64,000 nucleotides of DNA from Paraflavitalea sp. CAU 1676 (GCF_029223285.1 NZ_JARHUJ010000001.1:1-64000), one strand, 5' to 3'. Positions 1 to 9,496 are shown, counted from the stretch's first letter. Numbers and translations are program-made. Notes: generated from the sequence alone by a model not told the origin.

Positions 1-30
1 GTCGAGTAGTACTAATTACCCGTACGCTTT
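1..30 (+). rRNA. 23S rRNA, 3' end (partial)
   Basis: The window opens with GTCGAGTAGTACTAATTACC, which resembles the conserved last stretch of bacterial 23S rRNA, and it lies about 115 bases before a clear 5S gene. The exact 3' end is estimated at the start of the T-rich stretch. Confidence 0.6.
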
Positions 31-144
31 AATTTTTTTAATCAATTTTGTAAGAACAACATTGTTAATATCTGTTGCTCTCATTTACAACTTCCCAATA
101 TGTAACTTATTGACTGGATATAATAGTCCGGTATTACCTTCTTA

Positions 145-253
145 TGGTGGTTATACCGAGGGTGTTCACCTCTTCCCATACCGAACAGAGTAGTTAAGCC
201 CCTCATGGCCGATGGTACTGCACAACAATGCGGGAGAGTAGGTAGCTGCCATA
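145..253 (+). rRNA. rrf: 5S ribosomal RNA
   Basis: About 109 bases with the usual 5S features: the loop B/C core around CACCTCTTCCCATACCGAAC, the AGTTAAGCCCC element, the GATGGTACTGC arm and the GGGAGAGTAGGTAGCTGCCA 3' strand, which pairs with the 5' end. It directly follows the 23S end, as in a 16S-23S-5S operon. Both ends are good to a few bases. Confidence 0.93.
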
Positions 254-260
254 TTTATTG

Positions 261-291
261 AGCCCTGTAGTAACCCTACAGGGCTTTTTTG
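261..291 (+). terminator. Intrinsic terminator of the rRNA operon
   Basis: The perfect inverted repeat AGCCCTGTAG / CTACAGGGCT with a 5-base loop is followed by a run of T. It starts eight bases after the 5S gene and ends rRNA transcription. Confidence 0.85.
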
Positions 292-307
292 TTGCTATAC
301 ATCAACG

Positions 308-328
308 AAAAAAGCGGCTCTCGCCGCT
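308..328 (-). terminator. Intrinsic terminator of the jet operon
   Basis: Read on the minus strand, AGCGGC-GAGA-GCCGCT is followed by six T. It lies about 90 bases downstream of the jetC stop and marks the end of the operon, so no fourth gene follows jetC before the oppositely oriented rRNA operon. Confidence 0.75.
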
Positions 329-416
329 GTTCCTACATAGTTTCATACTGCCGTGAAAGGAGTGCGGGCTACAATAAATCTGATTCCTTTTTAATTGTAC
401 CCACCCGCAATCTCTC

Positions 417-3400
417 CTACGCCTCTACCTTCTTCTTACTTAAAAACTTCGCCCGGTTCTCCTGAAACTGCATAATGCTCATGTCATACACCAGGCTATC
501 CCGGTGATTGCGGCGATATACAAAGTGAACCTTTGAAATATAGGGCTCCACGATCTTCACCTCATCGGCCTTGGCGGGTGATACCACCATCAATTGCAGG
601 TGTAATTGCCGGCACAGGTCCATCAGGTAACGCGCCTTCTCTTCATCCTGCCGGCTAAATGCCTCATCCACACAAATAAAGCGGAACGATCGCGTTTCAT
701 AACCCTCACTATGAATACCAAACTGGTGCGCAATGGCGGAGCCAAGGATCGTATAGGTTAACTGAGCCTGCTCTCCCCCACTCAACTTCTCCGTACCGGT
801 ATAACTCCGGTGCACGGATTGCATATCGTCTGCCTTGATCTCCTTCGCAGTAAACTTGAGCCAGTTCCTCACATCAAGCACTTCGCGTCGCCAGTTTTCC
901 TGCTTGGTCAGCTCATCGAGCAGGTTCTTGATCTTAACGAAACTATTCTCCAGAATGCTGTCATCCTGTGTGCGCTGGTATTCGGCCAGGTTGGGTTTCC
1001 AGTTGTTCAGTTGGTATTTGAAATCCTTGATCTGCTGGCTCAACTCTTCTTTCACATCGAGTTGTATAAATGTTTTCGGGTTCTGCCGATAGGTAATGGC
1101 CTTCAGTGCCTGGTTCAGCTTGGCAATATTATCCTTGATCTTGGCAGCCTCAGCATCTAACCCCTCCTTGAAACTACTCATGCGATTGATCATCTCCTCG
1201 TTGAGGTACTTCTTGAACCTTTGTTGCTGCTCCTTCAGTTCTTCCTGCTGTAGTTTGTTCAAGAGTACTACATACTCGGCAACAAATTCAGCACTATCGC
1301 TGAGGGTAAAAGTGCTGTTTTTCCAATCAGGGAACTGAGTATGCAAAGCAGCGTCATCAGGATTCTTGAACCGGCGCATCGCCTGCTCCAGTTTACGCGT
1401 GGTAACCTGTACATCCTCTACATACACTTTCGCTTTATTGCGGATAGAGTTGCGGATCTGGTTGCGTACCTTGTCCAGCACATCCAGATCGATCGTATAA
1501 TCTATTTCCTCTTTTATATAGGCTTCGATCAGCGGAAGAAAGTCTTCCACATCGGAGCTGGCATAATTCCGCTTGATATCTTCTGACCGCTGTAAAGACA
1601 GGTTTCTTTCTTCGACTTTACTTTTTAGTACAGCTATTTTAGCCGCAAGGCCTTCGTTTTCACTCTTCAGTTGCTTCAACTCCTCGCGTAAGACCAGCTG
1701 CTGCTTGCGAAGCGCATCCATCGCCTTATTCCCCTTCTGCAGTTCCTGTAATTGCTTCTTGACCTGTTCGATCGTGGCACTGGTGCTTTTCCAATCAATG
1801 GATTCAAACTCCTTTACGTCCATGATCTGCCTGAGCGTACCCTGCTTTTGCTCGACCTCCCGGATCTGCAACTCCAGCTTCTTACTCTGTCGCTTACTCT
1901 CTTCGATCGTCTTTTCCAGTTCGGCCAGGTCTTTTACCAGCGATTTGATCTTGGCATGATTGTCCCACCCCAGCACATATTGCTGACGGCGCTTTGCATC
2001 AGGACTATCATTCTTTTCGTGCCGGTGCTTGTTCTTGGTAAGCCCCTGCATAGTGATGGCCTTGTCGTATTGCTGTAGCTGCTTGATGTTTTGCACAGCC
2101 GCATAATCGTACGACTGCAGCAATTGCTCATACACCCAATTGGCGTAAGGAGAATCTTCTTTGATCTCCAGTTTGTGCAGGATGCTTTCGCGATCGGCCT
2201 TCATCATGCGGCCAAGGCCTTCATCCTTATGGTAGTGGTGATAAACGATCCTGCCTTTGAGGTCATTCTCGTTGATAAAGCTGGTAGCCTGCTGATAATA
2301 CCGGGTAGGTATGATCATGCGCAAAGCAAATCCGTGCAACAGGTTTTCCAGTGCAGGCTCCCATTTATTCTCTTCCGGTAATACCTGGATCAACTCCCCT
2401 ATAAAAGGAATCTCGTCGGCGGTAGCGCCACAGTGTTCCAGGATCTCTGCCCTTATCTGCGCTACCCTGCCCGTAATATTGTTTTTCTGTTGACGCAGGG
2501 AAGATATCTCCCGGTCGAGTTGATCTAATTCACGCTGCTGCACAGCAACGACATCTTCAGCACCGTACAGTTTCCTGCGCGCAATGGCAAGATCATTGTC
2601 GAGCGTTGATTGCTGCTGGCCCGCTTTTTCGCGATAGCGTTCCAACTCCAGCTTAGAGGGGTTGACGCCATAGCCCGCAGCCCGCAACCATTCATTCGAC
2701 GTATCGCTCCGTTCTGATTGTTGTGTCTTTTTGATCTCCAGCAGGCGGAGCTCCTTTTCCAGGTCCGCGATCTGCCTTCCGGTATCACTATTGCGGATAT
2801 CACTGTCGACCTTTCTTTCACGCTCGTCGGTACCGGCTATATGATACTCCAACTCCTGCTTGGTCTTTTTGATCGTTACCAGTTGTTGGTTCGATTCTTC
2901 TATAAGGCCCGACAGCAACCCGCTTTCCAGCACAGCAAAATAATAGGGTTGGATCTGTTGCAGGTTTTCGTAGTATTCCGATTGCTTTTTAAGTTCCTGC
3001 TCCTTCTGATGGAGTGTTTGAACGGGAAGCAGCAGTTCTATTTGTCTTACCGTTTTTTCGATGGCAGTATGGGTATCGCTCAACATCTGAAACTGGTCTT
3101 TCAGGTTCAGAAATTCCGTTTCCATATCCGCCTCCTCGAGCATCTGGTTGCGAATGAAATCATCCAGACTACCCAGTATCTTTAAACTGATGGTCTGATT
3201 GAAGAGCATTTGGGCTTTCTCGCTCCGCATCCCGAAATAGTGCCGCACCTTTTGGCTGTATTCTTTGGGACCATCAAAAAACTCGATGAGGTCTTTGCTG
3301 CCCCGTTTTGGATACCGCTGGCGTAACACCTTCTTCCAGTTTCCCTGCGCATCGAAATGTTTAAAGTCTTCTTCGATACTCAGCTCGGCATGGGCGATGA

Positions 3401-3845
3401 TAAAACTCTTCTTCAATTCTCCCGCACTATACCAGCGGCATTGGGCCAGGGTCACGAAGCGCTCCTCGCTCTTAAACGTTCCCACTAAGATCGAGTAGGT
3501 CTTTGTTTTATCATTCCGCAAGCGCTGGGCAGTTTGGATGCCTGTTTCACTGTCGGTGTCTTCGCCATATTCTCCCAGCACATAGCTCTCCTCACTCCGT
3601 TCATTCTTTGTTTTGCCCTCGGCGCTCTGGTTGAAGGAGCGCATCCTTCGCTCGGCGGCCAGCAAGGTGAGCATAGCATGCACGAATGTGGTCTTTCCAC
3701 TACCATTGGCCCCGGTGAGTAAGCTGTTTTCGCTTTCCGGACTGATGGTATAGATCGCCCCATCGAAAGTACCCCAGTTGTACAATTGCATCTTATGCAA
3801 CCGGAACCCCGCTTTGCCACTATCAGTACTAAACAGACTTAACAT
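417..3845 (-). CDS. jetC: SMC-like ATPase JetC (MksB-type condensin subunit)
   Basis: A 1142-residue motor subunit of the JetABC/MksBEF family of SMC-like complexes, which bind DNA and extrude loops. Visible features: Walker A GANGSGKT at 45-52, long Glu/Lys/Gln-rich coiled coils (about 250-420 and 650-1000) around a globular middle, ABC signature LSGGEQ at 1021-1026 and Walker B ending in D1060-E1061. Length and architecture fit JetC/MksB rather than housekeeping Smc, RecN or SbcC. The start overlaps the end of jetB by 17 bases, which suggests translational coupling. JetC normally acts with JetA, JetB and the Toprim nuclease JetD to cleave plasmid DNA. JetD is missing here, so the role could be nuclease-free chromosome organisation or defence with a nuclease encoded elsewhere. 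Confidence 0.88.
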   Translation of the reverse strand: MLSLFSTDSGKAGFRLHKMQLYNWGTFDGAIYTISPESENSLLTGANGSGKTTFVHAMLTLLAAERRMRSFNQSAEGKTKNERSEESYVLGEYGEDTDSETGIQTAQRLRNDKTKTYSILVGTFKSEERFVTLAQCRWYSAGELKKSFIIAHAELSIEEDFKHFDAQGNWKKVLRQRYPKRGSKDLIEFFDGPKEYSQKVRHYFGMRSEKAQMLFNQTISLKILGSLDDFIRNQMLEEADMETEFLNLKDQFQMLSDTHTAIEKTVRQIELLLPVQTLHQKEQELKKQSEYYENLQQIQPYYFAVLESGLLSGLIEESNQQLVTIKKTKQELEYHIAGTDERERKVDSDIRNSDTGRQIADLEKELRLLEIKKTQQSERSDTSNEWLRAAGYGVNPSKLELERYREKAGQQQSTLDNDLAIARRKLYGAEDVVAVQQRELDQLDREISSLRQQKNNITGRVAQIRAEILEHCGATADEIPFIGELIQVLPEENKWEPALENLLHGFALRMIIPTRYYQQATSFINENDLKGRIVYHHYHKDEGLGRMMKADRESILHKLEIKEDSPYANWVYEQLLQSYDYAAVQNIKQLQQYDKAITMQGLTKNKHRHEKNDSPDAKRRQQYVLGWDNHAKIKSLVKDLAELEKTIEESKRQSKKLELQIREVEQKQGTLRQIMDVKEFESIDWKSTSATIEQVKKQLQELQKGNKAMDALRKQQLVLREELKQLKSENEGLAAKIAVLKSKVEERNLSLQRSEDIKRNYASSDVEDFLPLIEAYIKEEIDYTIDLDVLDKVRNQIRNSIRNKAKVYVEDVQVTTRKLEQAMRRFKNPDDAALHTQFPDWKNSTFTLSDSAEFVAEYVVLLNKLQQEELKEQQQRFKKYLNEEMINRMSSFKEGLDAEAAKIKDNIAKLNQALKAITYRQNPKTFIQLDVKEELSQQIKDFKYQLNNWKPNLAEYQRTQDDSILENSFVKIKNLLDELTKQENWRREVLDVRNWLKFTAKEIKADDMQSVHRSYTGTEKLSGGEQAQLTYTILGSAIAHQFGIHSEGYETRSFRFICVDEAFSRQDEEKARYLMDLCRQLHLQLMVVSPAKADEVKIVEPYISKVHFVYRRNHRDSLVYDMSIMQFQENRAKFLSKKKVEA

Positions 3846-4410
3846 CTTCTTTCAATTGGTTTAAAAAATCGAGGCACACATCATTACTGAACCGTGCCTT
3901 GATAATACTGCGCACTTCAAACGTATCCTCATCCCTGTATTGCCCATCTGCTTCCGTCACTTTCACATAACCCAGTTCGAGTACCTGGTTGATATAACTG
4001 TCGAGGTCTTTCAACAGCTTGACCTTATTGCTCTTTTCTTTGAAGAAGGTTTCCAGCTCGGCGCGCAATTGTTTTCTCTTCAGGAAGAAACGTTTATTCT
4101 CTGTATTGCTGATCTCTGCATCATCGAACAGTTTACGCAACAGCACACAAAGCAGGCTCACTTCATAGGTTAGCGGACGCCGGCTGATGAGACCAATGGT
4201 GGTACCTCGGTCATCGAGCTCTAGCTGACGGATAAACGCGTAACCATCTTCTTTTTGTATCACGGTATCCAATCCCAACCCACCGAAATGTTGTGTGATC
4301 TCCACCTGGTATTTCAATACCTGGTTCCAGTATTCCTGGTCTTCACTGTACACCGGACCTCTCAACAATTGCACAATGGCTTTTGCATAAGGCAACAACG
4401 TCACACTCAT
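3829..4410 (-). CDS. jetB: JetB / MksE-type kite subunit (DUF4194)
   Basis: A 193-residue soluble protein with the size, composition and position of the DUF4194 family (JetB/MksE), the winged-helix kite subunit that bridges JetA and the JetC heads. Recognisable stretches are the hydrophobic LRKLF segment near residue 100 and the C-terminal DTFEVRSIIKARFS strand-helix. The start codon overlaps the jetA stop as ATGA, and the 3' end overlaps jetC by 17 bases. The three genes therefore form one coupled operon in the canonical order A-B-C. Family assignment leans on context as well as sequence. Confidence 0.83.
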   Translation of the reverse strand: MSVTLLPYAKAIVQLLRGPVYSEDQEYWNQVLKYQVEITQHFGGLGLDTVIQKEDGYAFIRQLELDDRGTTIGLISRRPLTYEVSLLCVLLRKLFDDAEISNTENKRFFLKRKQLRAELETFFKEKSNKVKLLKDLDSYINQVLELGYVKVTEADGQYRDEDTFEVRSIIKARFSNDVCLDFLNQLKEDVKSV

Positions 4411-5882
4411 TTATTGAAAATTATTTGTGGTAAGCGTAAATGTTTTTTCTGCAATACATCAAATAGAATGTCTTCTGTCATGTCCTCGTTCACTGCATGT
4501 TTATCGTATTGCTGTATCAGCGTGATATAAGCCAGCAATTCAGCCAGCCCTTTTTTCAATGGGTGGGCCTCTACCACCTGCTGCAGGCTCACCTGGCTCT
4601 TCTCTTTAAGCATAGACTGAATATTCTTTAGCAATAAGCCTTTGTCGATCATTTCATCGCCATAAAGTCCGTTCAATGCCTCAGCAGCATCGAGTTTGAA
4701 AGTGGCGGCCTTCGGTAAGGCGTCGAACTTGCTCTCCACCGGTTTTTCTCCCGGCTTCCTCTCCAGCGGCATCTTTATTTCGGGCTTGTCATCGACAGTT
4801 ATGTAATGAGCGCGTTCGTTACCCGGCTTTTCAATACGCTGAATAGCCATCTGGAATATCTGCTGAAGGGTTTCTTTGAGCGCGCGGCGATCGGACTGTT
4901 CTTTCTCAGCTACAATACGGCTGAGTTTATAGCCCAGCAACTCGTTGGTGTCAAGCACTTTTTTCGCCGCATAATGCAGACGTGTTTTCAGCTTACGGAG
5001 GCTTTGGTGTTCCGTACTCACCTGGTGGGCTTCGAGTACCCGGTAAACTGCATCGGTAAGTTGATTCAGTTCCTCCTGCTTTTCGTCGTTCATCAAAAAC
5101 ATCCAGAAAGCATAAAAGCTCTTGCCCTGGTCATTATTGCGTAGTTCATCGAGTGCGTCGAAAGTGAGTTTCAGCAATTGCCCCTTGGTGAGCTTTGCAT
5201 CGGCATGCTCGAGGCTGATCTGCCGGTAAATGTTCTTGAAATTATCTTCCACCTCTTTAAAATCGCCGGTAAGTTCATTATTCAATCGCACGATCTCCTC
5301 CCAACGGCTTTTCACCTGATAACCTTCGAAGGTTGCGGCGGTATTGCTGCGTTTGATCTCGTTGATCTGCCGTTGCAGTTCTCTTTTTTCCTTTTCCAGT
5401 TGAAGGATGCGCTCATCGGGGTTCTTGTTGCTATTGTTCACCAGCTCTTTCAACTTGTTGAAGAGATCCTCGAACTTGCTTTCGGTGCCTACGAAATCCC
5501 GCTCCTGCAGCAGGTCGTAGACCTGAAAAGCTTTAGAAGTATGCCGACTGAGCTGGTACATGACCTGCTTGGTGCTGTCGTCAATGAAATTGTGCAAATA
5601 GGCTTCGTCGGTCCAGCGGTTGATATGATTACGGGCCCTGTCTTCGTACGTGTAGCCGAGCTCACTAATGGCTGTTTCCTGGTCGGCATCGGTATATTCG
5701 ATATCCTGCAGGTAATGGGCCAGGTATTGAATAAGGTCGGCCGCTGGTATGTAAATCCTATCGGAATCCCGGAAAGCTGTTTGTAAGAAGTTGAGAATCA
5801 ATGAGGCGTTGCCCGTTCGCAACAATTTCAGCGTCACAGTATCCTTGATAAACTTCTGGTAGGTAAAAAACGGGTGCGTCAT
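4407..5882 (-). CDS. jetA: JetA / MksF-type kleisin subunit (DUF3375)
   Basis: A 491-residue protein matching DUF3375 (JetA/MksF), the kleisin that closes the SMC-like ring. It begins with the alpha-helical LLRTGNASLILNFLQTAF region typical of the family, has a central coiled coil (about 150-215, rich in Lys/Glu/Arg) and a helical C-terminal domain. It is the first gene of the minus-strand operon, and its stop overlaps the jetB start as ATGA. About 140 bases separate its start from the oppositely oriented SRPBCC gene, so the promoter should lie there; I see no clear consensus. Confidence 0.83.
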   Translation of the reverse strand: MTHPFFTYQKFIKDTVTLKLLRTGNASLILNFLQTAFRDSDRIYIPAADLIQYLAHYLQDIEYTDADQETAISELGYTYEDRARNHINRWTDEAYLHNFIDDSTKQVMYQLSRHTSKAFQVYDLLQERDFVGTESKFEDLFNKLKELVNNSNKNPDERILQLEKEKRELQRQINEIKRSNTAATFEGYQVKSRWEEIVRLNNELTGDFKEVEDNFKNIYRQISLEHADAKLTKGQLLKLTFDALDELRNNDQGKSFYAFWMFLMNDEKQEELNQLTDAVYRVLEAHQVSTEHQSLRKLKTRLHYAAKKVLDTNELLGYKLSRIVAEKEQSDRRALKETLQQIFQMAIQRIEKPGNERAHYITVDDKPEIKMPLERKPGEKPVESKFDALPKAATFKLDAAEALNGLYGDEMIDKGLLLKNIQSMLKEKSQVSLQQVVEAHPLKKGLAELLAYITLIQQYDKHAVNEDMTEDILFDVLQKKHLRLPQIIFNK

Positions 5883-6074
5883 TCAGGAATTGGTGTAAAG
5901 ACAAATCTAAGCATGTATTTGGCTCTGCAATCAGCCAGCAGCAAATGTGGATTTAATGCCTTGGGTGGTGGGGAAATAAACTTGTGAAATGGGATAACTG
6001 CTCAGCGGCAAAAACAACGGCTCTTGGGCCCCCTGGGCCTGATATTTATGCCGGAAATCCAAAAACTTATTCCC

Positions 6075-6554
6075 ATGGCGAATACCGAGCATTTATCGAG
6101 CCAGCCAGTGGCTAAAGCATCGATGCTGATCCGCAAACCTGCCGCCGACCTATTTGAAGCATTTGTTGACCCGGACATTACCAGTAAGTTCTGGTTCACC
6201 CGTGCTTCCGACCGGCTCGATGCGGGACGGAATGTGACCTGGTACTGGGACCACTACGAGGTGAGCGCCGAGGTCGTTCCGCAAGCGCTGGACAAATATC
6301 GACAGATATCCTGGAGCTGGCCGGCACAGGGAGGTATCAACACCAATGTGGTGATCATGCTTTCGCCCCGCGGAGAGCAGGCCACGTTTATGACCATCGA
6401 AGAGAAGGGATGGGATGCAGCTACCGAAAAGATCAACGAAATACTGGTAGGGCAAACCGAAGGCTGGTCGTTTGTGCTGGCGGGTCTCAAAGCCTGGCTG
6501 GAGCATGGCATACAACTCAACCTGGTGGCGGATCATAATCCCAAAGCGATGTAG
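6075..6554 (+). CDS. SRPBCC / AHSA1-like domain protein
   Basis: About 159 residues of the START/SRPBCC fold, AHSA1 (activator of Hsp90 ATPase-like) branch. Seen: the opening strand with a helix containing ADLFEAFVDPDITSKFWF, central beta strands (NVTWYWDHYEVSAEV), a TFMTIEEKGW turn and the long C-terminal helix SFVLAGLKAWLEHG, which closes the hydrophobic ligand cavity. Starts at 6048 and 6024 are open in the same frame; 6075 is chosen because the family begins just before the first strand. No partner gene identifies the ligand, and this superfamily has no single reaction. Confidence 0.75.
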   Translation: MANTEHLSSQPVAKASMLIRKPAADLFEAFVDPDITSKFWFTRASDRLDAGRNVTWYWDHYEVSAEVVPQALDKYRQISWSWPAQGGINTNVVIMLSPRGEQATFMTIEEKGWDAATEKINEILVGQTEGWSFVLAGLKAWLEHGIQLNLVADHNPKAM

Positions 6555-6660
6555 AACACTAAAGCCATTGTTAAGGCACCTTCTGCATGTCATTATTAGA
6601 TAAGCATGAAAAAGGTAACCTGTACAAACAGACTAATTGAGTGAATAAAGGCAAGTTTGG

Positions 6661-6691
6661 TTTGCATTTTACCGATAATGTGACTATTTTG
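6661..6691 (+). promoter_or_regulatory. Candidate Bacteroidota-type promoter
   Basis: TTTG at 6661-6664 and TATTTTG at 6685-6691, 20 bases apart, resemble the Bacteroidota -33 TTTG and -7 TAnnTTTG elements, with the -7 one base short. Transcription would begin about 35 bases before the ATG at 6735. Confidence 0.4.
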
Positions 6692-6734
6692 ACTGCCAGC
6701 CAGTACTTTTTTGACCAGCACCCTTTTCCCTTTT

Positions 6735-7931
6735 ATGTTGAAGAATTTTACCCTGCCGTCCCTGTTGTTAACAACCCTACTTTGTAATGCACAGACGCCC
6801 GATATCCTGCAGCAGCGATGCCTCGGTGGCTCAGGAGCAGAGGGCAATTCTAATTCGATCAGGGCACAAGTCACCAAGGACAGCGGTTATATCATCCTCA
6901 CCAGTACCCAGTCTATCGATGGGGATGTTTTTGGCTTACATCCAGCCAAAGACCCGGTATGGTCCCAAGATATATGGGTAGTAAAGCTCAATAAATACGG
7001 GGGTATTCAGTGGCAGAAATGCCTTGGGGGAAGTGGTCCTGACATTGCCTATGCTATTGATACCGCAGACGGCAATAACTATTTTGTTACCGGCTTTACC
7101 CAATCGACCGATGGCGATATTGGCGTTGCACGTGCGTGGACGGGTGATGCCTGGGTCGCCAAGTTGGGGAGTACCGGCAATATTATCTGGAAAAATTGTA
7201 TTGGCGGAAGTCGGGGGGATGAGCCCAGGGCCATAAGGTCTACTCCCGATGGAGGTTGTATTATGGCGGGGCGTACCTATTCTAATGATGGAGATGTGAG
7301 CGGTAACCATAATGATGATGCCAATATTTCCGATGCATGGGCTGTGAAGTTGAGCGCCAATGGTACGATCGAGTGGAGTAAATGTTATGGCAGCAAGGCA
7401 AACGATATTTTTAGAGATGTTCTCGTAACCAAAGATGGCAATTACCTGTTGGCAGGAAGTACTTATGGTAGAGATGGAGATGTATCAGGTAATCACTCCG
7501 ATGTCTTTACGATTGAAGTATCGGACGGTTGGGCGGTAAAGGTTGATCGATCAGGGAAGATCATCTGGGCTAATTGTTATGGTGGTAACTATATGGACGG
7601 GATTGCCAAAGTAAAGCACGCTGCGGATGGTGGTTATGTTTTTGCCGGCAATTCCCAGTCTACGAGCAGCGAACAGGTAATGGGCAGCCATGGTAACAAT
7701 TTCGGCTCCGATGCATGGTTGTTGAAGACCAATGCCGAAGGCGGTTTTCAGTGGGGACGGTGCTATGGTGGTATATGGGAAGAACGGGCCGTGTCTGTTG
7801 CCGTGGGGCCCGCTGGATATTGGTTTGTTGGCGATTGCCAAATGAGCCATGGCGATGTGCAGGGACCCAATAATGAGGGCTGGTTCAATATCTGGCTTGG
7901 CCAGGTATCGCTCGATGGCAAACTTGTATAG
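6735..7931 (+). CDS. Secreted repeat protein, N-terminal part ended by an in-frame TAG
   Basis: 398 residues. The ATG at 6735 gives a signal peptide (MLKNFTLPSLLLTTLLCNAQ). The mature part consists of repeats of about 60 residues with the pattern G-x-I-x-W-x-x-C-x-G-G, then D-G-G-Y, then a T-x-S-x-D-G-D turn, a beta-propeller-like array common in T9SS cargo. Six units are visible. The reading frame stops at TAG 7929-7931 exactly where the next repeat needs its conserved Trp, then continues open in the same frame into the downstream part. This looks like a recent G-to-A nonsense change in one gene of about 913 codons. The truncated product would lack the sorting signal. Confidence 0.75.
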   Translation: MLKNFTLPSLLLTTLLCNAQTPDILQQRCLGGSGAEGNSNSIRAQVTKDSGYIILTSTQSIDGDVFGLHPAKDPVWSQDIWVVKLNKYGGIQWQKCLGGSGPDIAYAIDTADGNNYFVTGFTQSTDGDIGVARAWTGDAWVAKLGSTGNIIWKNCIGGSRGDEPRAIRSTPDGGCIMAGRTYSNDGDVSGNHNDDANISDAWAVKLSANGTIEWSKCYGSKANDIFRDVLVTKDGNYLLAGSTYGRDGDVSGNHSDVFTIEVSDGWAVKVDRSGKIIWANCYGGNYMDGIAKVKHAADGGYVFAGNSQSTSSEQVMGSHGNNFGSDAWLLKTNAEGGFQWGRCYGGIWEERAVSVAVGPAGYWFVGDCQMSHGDVQGPNNEGWFNIWLGQVSLDGKLV

Positions 7932-7940
7932 CAGCGTAAG

Positions 7941-9476
7941 TTGGGAGGCGCTAAAGATGACAATGCCGGCGATGTACTTACTTCGTCTGACGGCTATCCG
8001 ATAGTTGTAGGGATCACCAATTCTGAAGATGGGGATATCAAGAAATTGCATAAAAGCATTTTCAATACCCATGATGTCTGGTGGGCCAAAATCTCCAGTA
8101 TCAACTCCATTCAACTGAACGGGTTTGGCGACATTAATAGCAATAATGTAAAAGACCCGGGCGAACCATTCTTTGTGCATTACAATGCCGAGGTATACCG
8201 CAATAATATATTAGTTGAGGCTTCGGCTGCTGAACGCGACACGCTTAAACTCATCGTTGACACGGGTAAGCTCAATATAGTGCCTTTGGTGCACAACAAT
8301 TATTACAAAGCCACACCAGCCAGCATCCCTGTACACTTTTCAAATTACTTCAATATCCTGAAGGCCGATGTTGCATTCAAACCTGCAGGTAGTTTCAACG
8401 ACCTAACTGTCAAAATAATACCGGTTACCGGAAGACGGAGGGGAGGTATGGCCAACCAATACCGGGTGCTATATGAAAATGTAGGTACCAACACGATCAA
8501 TGCACCGCAATTGAAACTGGTAAAAGACGCACGGATGAATTTTGTACTGGCCTCTGCAAACCCGTCTACAGTTATGCAGGATACCTTACTTTTCAACATC
8601 AACGCTGTGCCACCGCTCACACAAGGTTTTATCGATGTAACGCTCAGGAACTCCACAACACTATTGATCAACGATACCGTGTCGATCATCGCTTCCATAC
8701 TACCGGTTGCTACCGATGCAACGGCGGCCGACAATGTTTTCGAGTTGCGGGAAGTGATCGTCGGGTCATATGATCCAAATGATAAAATGGAAGCGCATGG
8801 GGGCCATGTAACGCGTAGCCAGGTCGCCAATGGAGAATACCTGAACTATACCATCCGTTTTCAGAATACCGGCAACGATACGGCCTACCTGGTGACGATC
8901 AGGGACACCCTTTCATCCAAATATGAGGTGGGTTCTCTAAAGATGATCGCAGCCAGCCATCGATATGAATTTGAATTGAAAAATAACATTTGTACCTGGA
9001 CCTTCAACGACATCAACCTTGTCGACAGCCTGCACAATGAGCCGGGTAGCCATGGGTTCTTATCTTTCCGGATTAAAGTGAAAGGTAGCACCCCGCAGAA
9101 AGACACGATTAAAAATACGGCCGCCATTTACTTCGACTACAATCCGCCAGTTATAACCAACACCCACCAAACTGTCGTAAGGGAGAATATGATTACGGGA
9201 ATTGAGCCGATCACGGCGGCCCAGGGCTTGAAAATATTTCCCAATCCTGTTACGGAAGACTGGTTTATGGTACAATCTTCGGCTCCTTTACAGGGAAATG
9301 TTTTTGTAGAGCTGTATAATAGTGCAGGGGCCTTGGTGCAAAAGCAGTTTGTAGGCAGAAGTCCCCGGGCGTTCGCAAAACAACTTAGTATAAAGGACCT
9401 GCCCTGTGGCCAGTACCTGGTGATCGTTCGCACGGATAACAGGAGTTATTTTCATAAACTCCTTAAAATCAAGTAG
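7941..9476 (+). CDS. C-terminal part of the interrupted protein, with T9SS type A sorting domain
   Basis: This 511-residue stretch is in the same frame as the preceding one. It opens inside a repeat (LGGAKDDNAGDVLTSSDGYP), so it is a continuation and not an independent gene; its only early start is a TTG. Next come Ig-like beta domains and a DUF11/DUF7619-like segment (YDPNDKMEAHGG to AAIYFDYNPPVITN). Last is a Por secretion tail, LKIFPNPVTEDWF to the end, which directs type IX secretion and cell-surface attachment. It has no signal peptide, so it could function only through TAG readthrough or reversion. It ends 20 bases from the convergent esterase gene. Confidence 0.75.
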   Translation: MGGAKDDNAGDVLTSSDGYPIVVGITNSEDGDIKKLHKSIFNTHDVWWAKISSINSIQLNGFGDINSNNVKDPGEPFFVHYNAEVYRNNILVEASAAERDTLKLIVDTGKLNIVPLVHNNYYKATPASIPVHFSNYFNILKADVAFKPAGSFNDLTVKIIPVTGRRRGGMANQYRVLYENVGTNTINAPQLKLVKDARMNFVLASANPSTVMQDTLLFNINAVPPLTQGFIDVTLRNSTTLLINDTVSIIASILPVATDATAADNVFELREVIVGSYDPNDKMEAHGGHVTRSQVANGEYLNYTIRFQNTGNDTAYLVTIRDTLSSKYEVGSLKMIAASHRYEFELKNNICTWTFNDINLVDSLHNEPGSHGFLSFRIKVKGSTPQKDTIKNTAAIYFDYNPPVITNTHQTVVRENMITGIEPITAAQGLKIFPNPVTEDWFMVQSSAPLQGNVFVELYNSAGALVQKQFVGRSPRAFAKQLSIKDLPCGQYLVIVRTDNRSYFHKLLKIK

Positions 9477-9496
9477 AACTGTAGCGTTTCGACTAC

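Noticed and set aside
1-416. A hidden jetD-like gene downstream of jetC
   Set aside because: The stretch is filled by the 23S end, 5S and two terminators; no minus-strand frame of useful length exists.
810-5786. Long plus-strand frames opposite the jet operon
   Set aside because: They lie wholly antisense to strongly supported genes and show no domain pattern.
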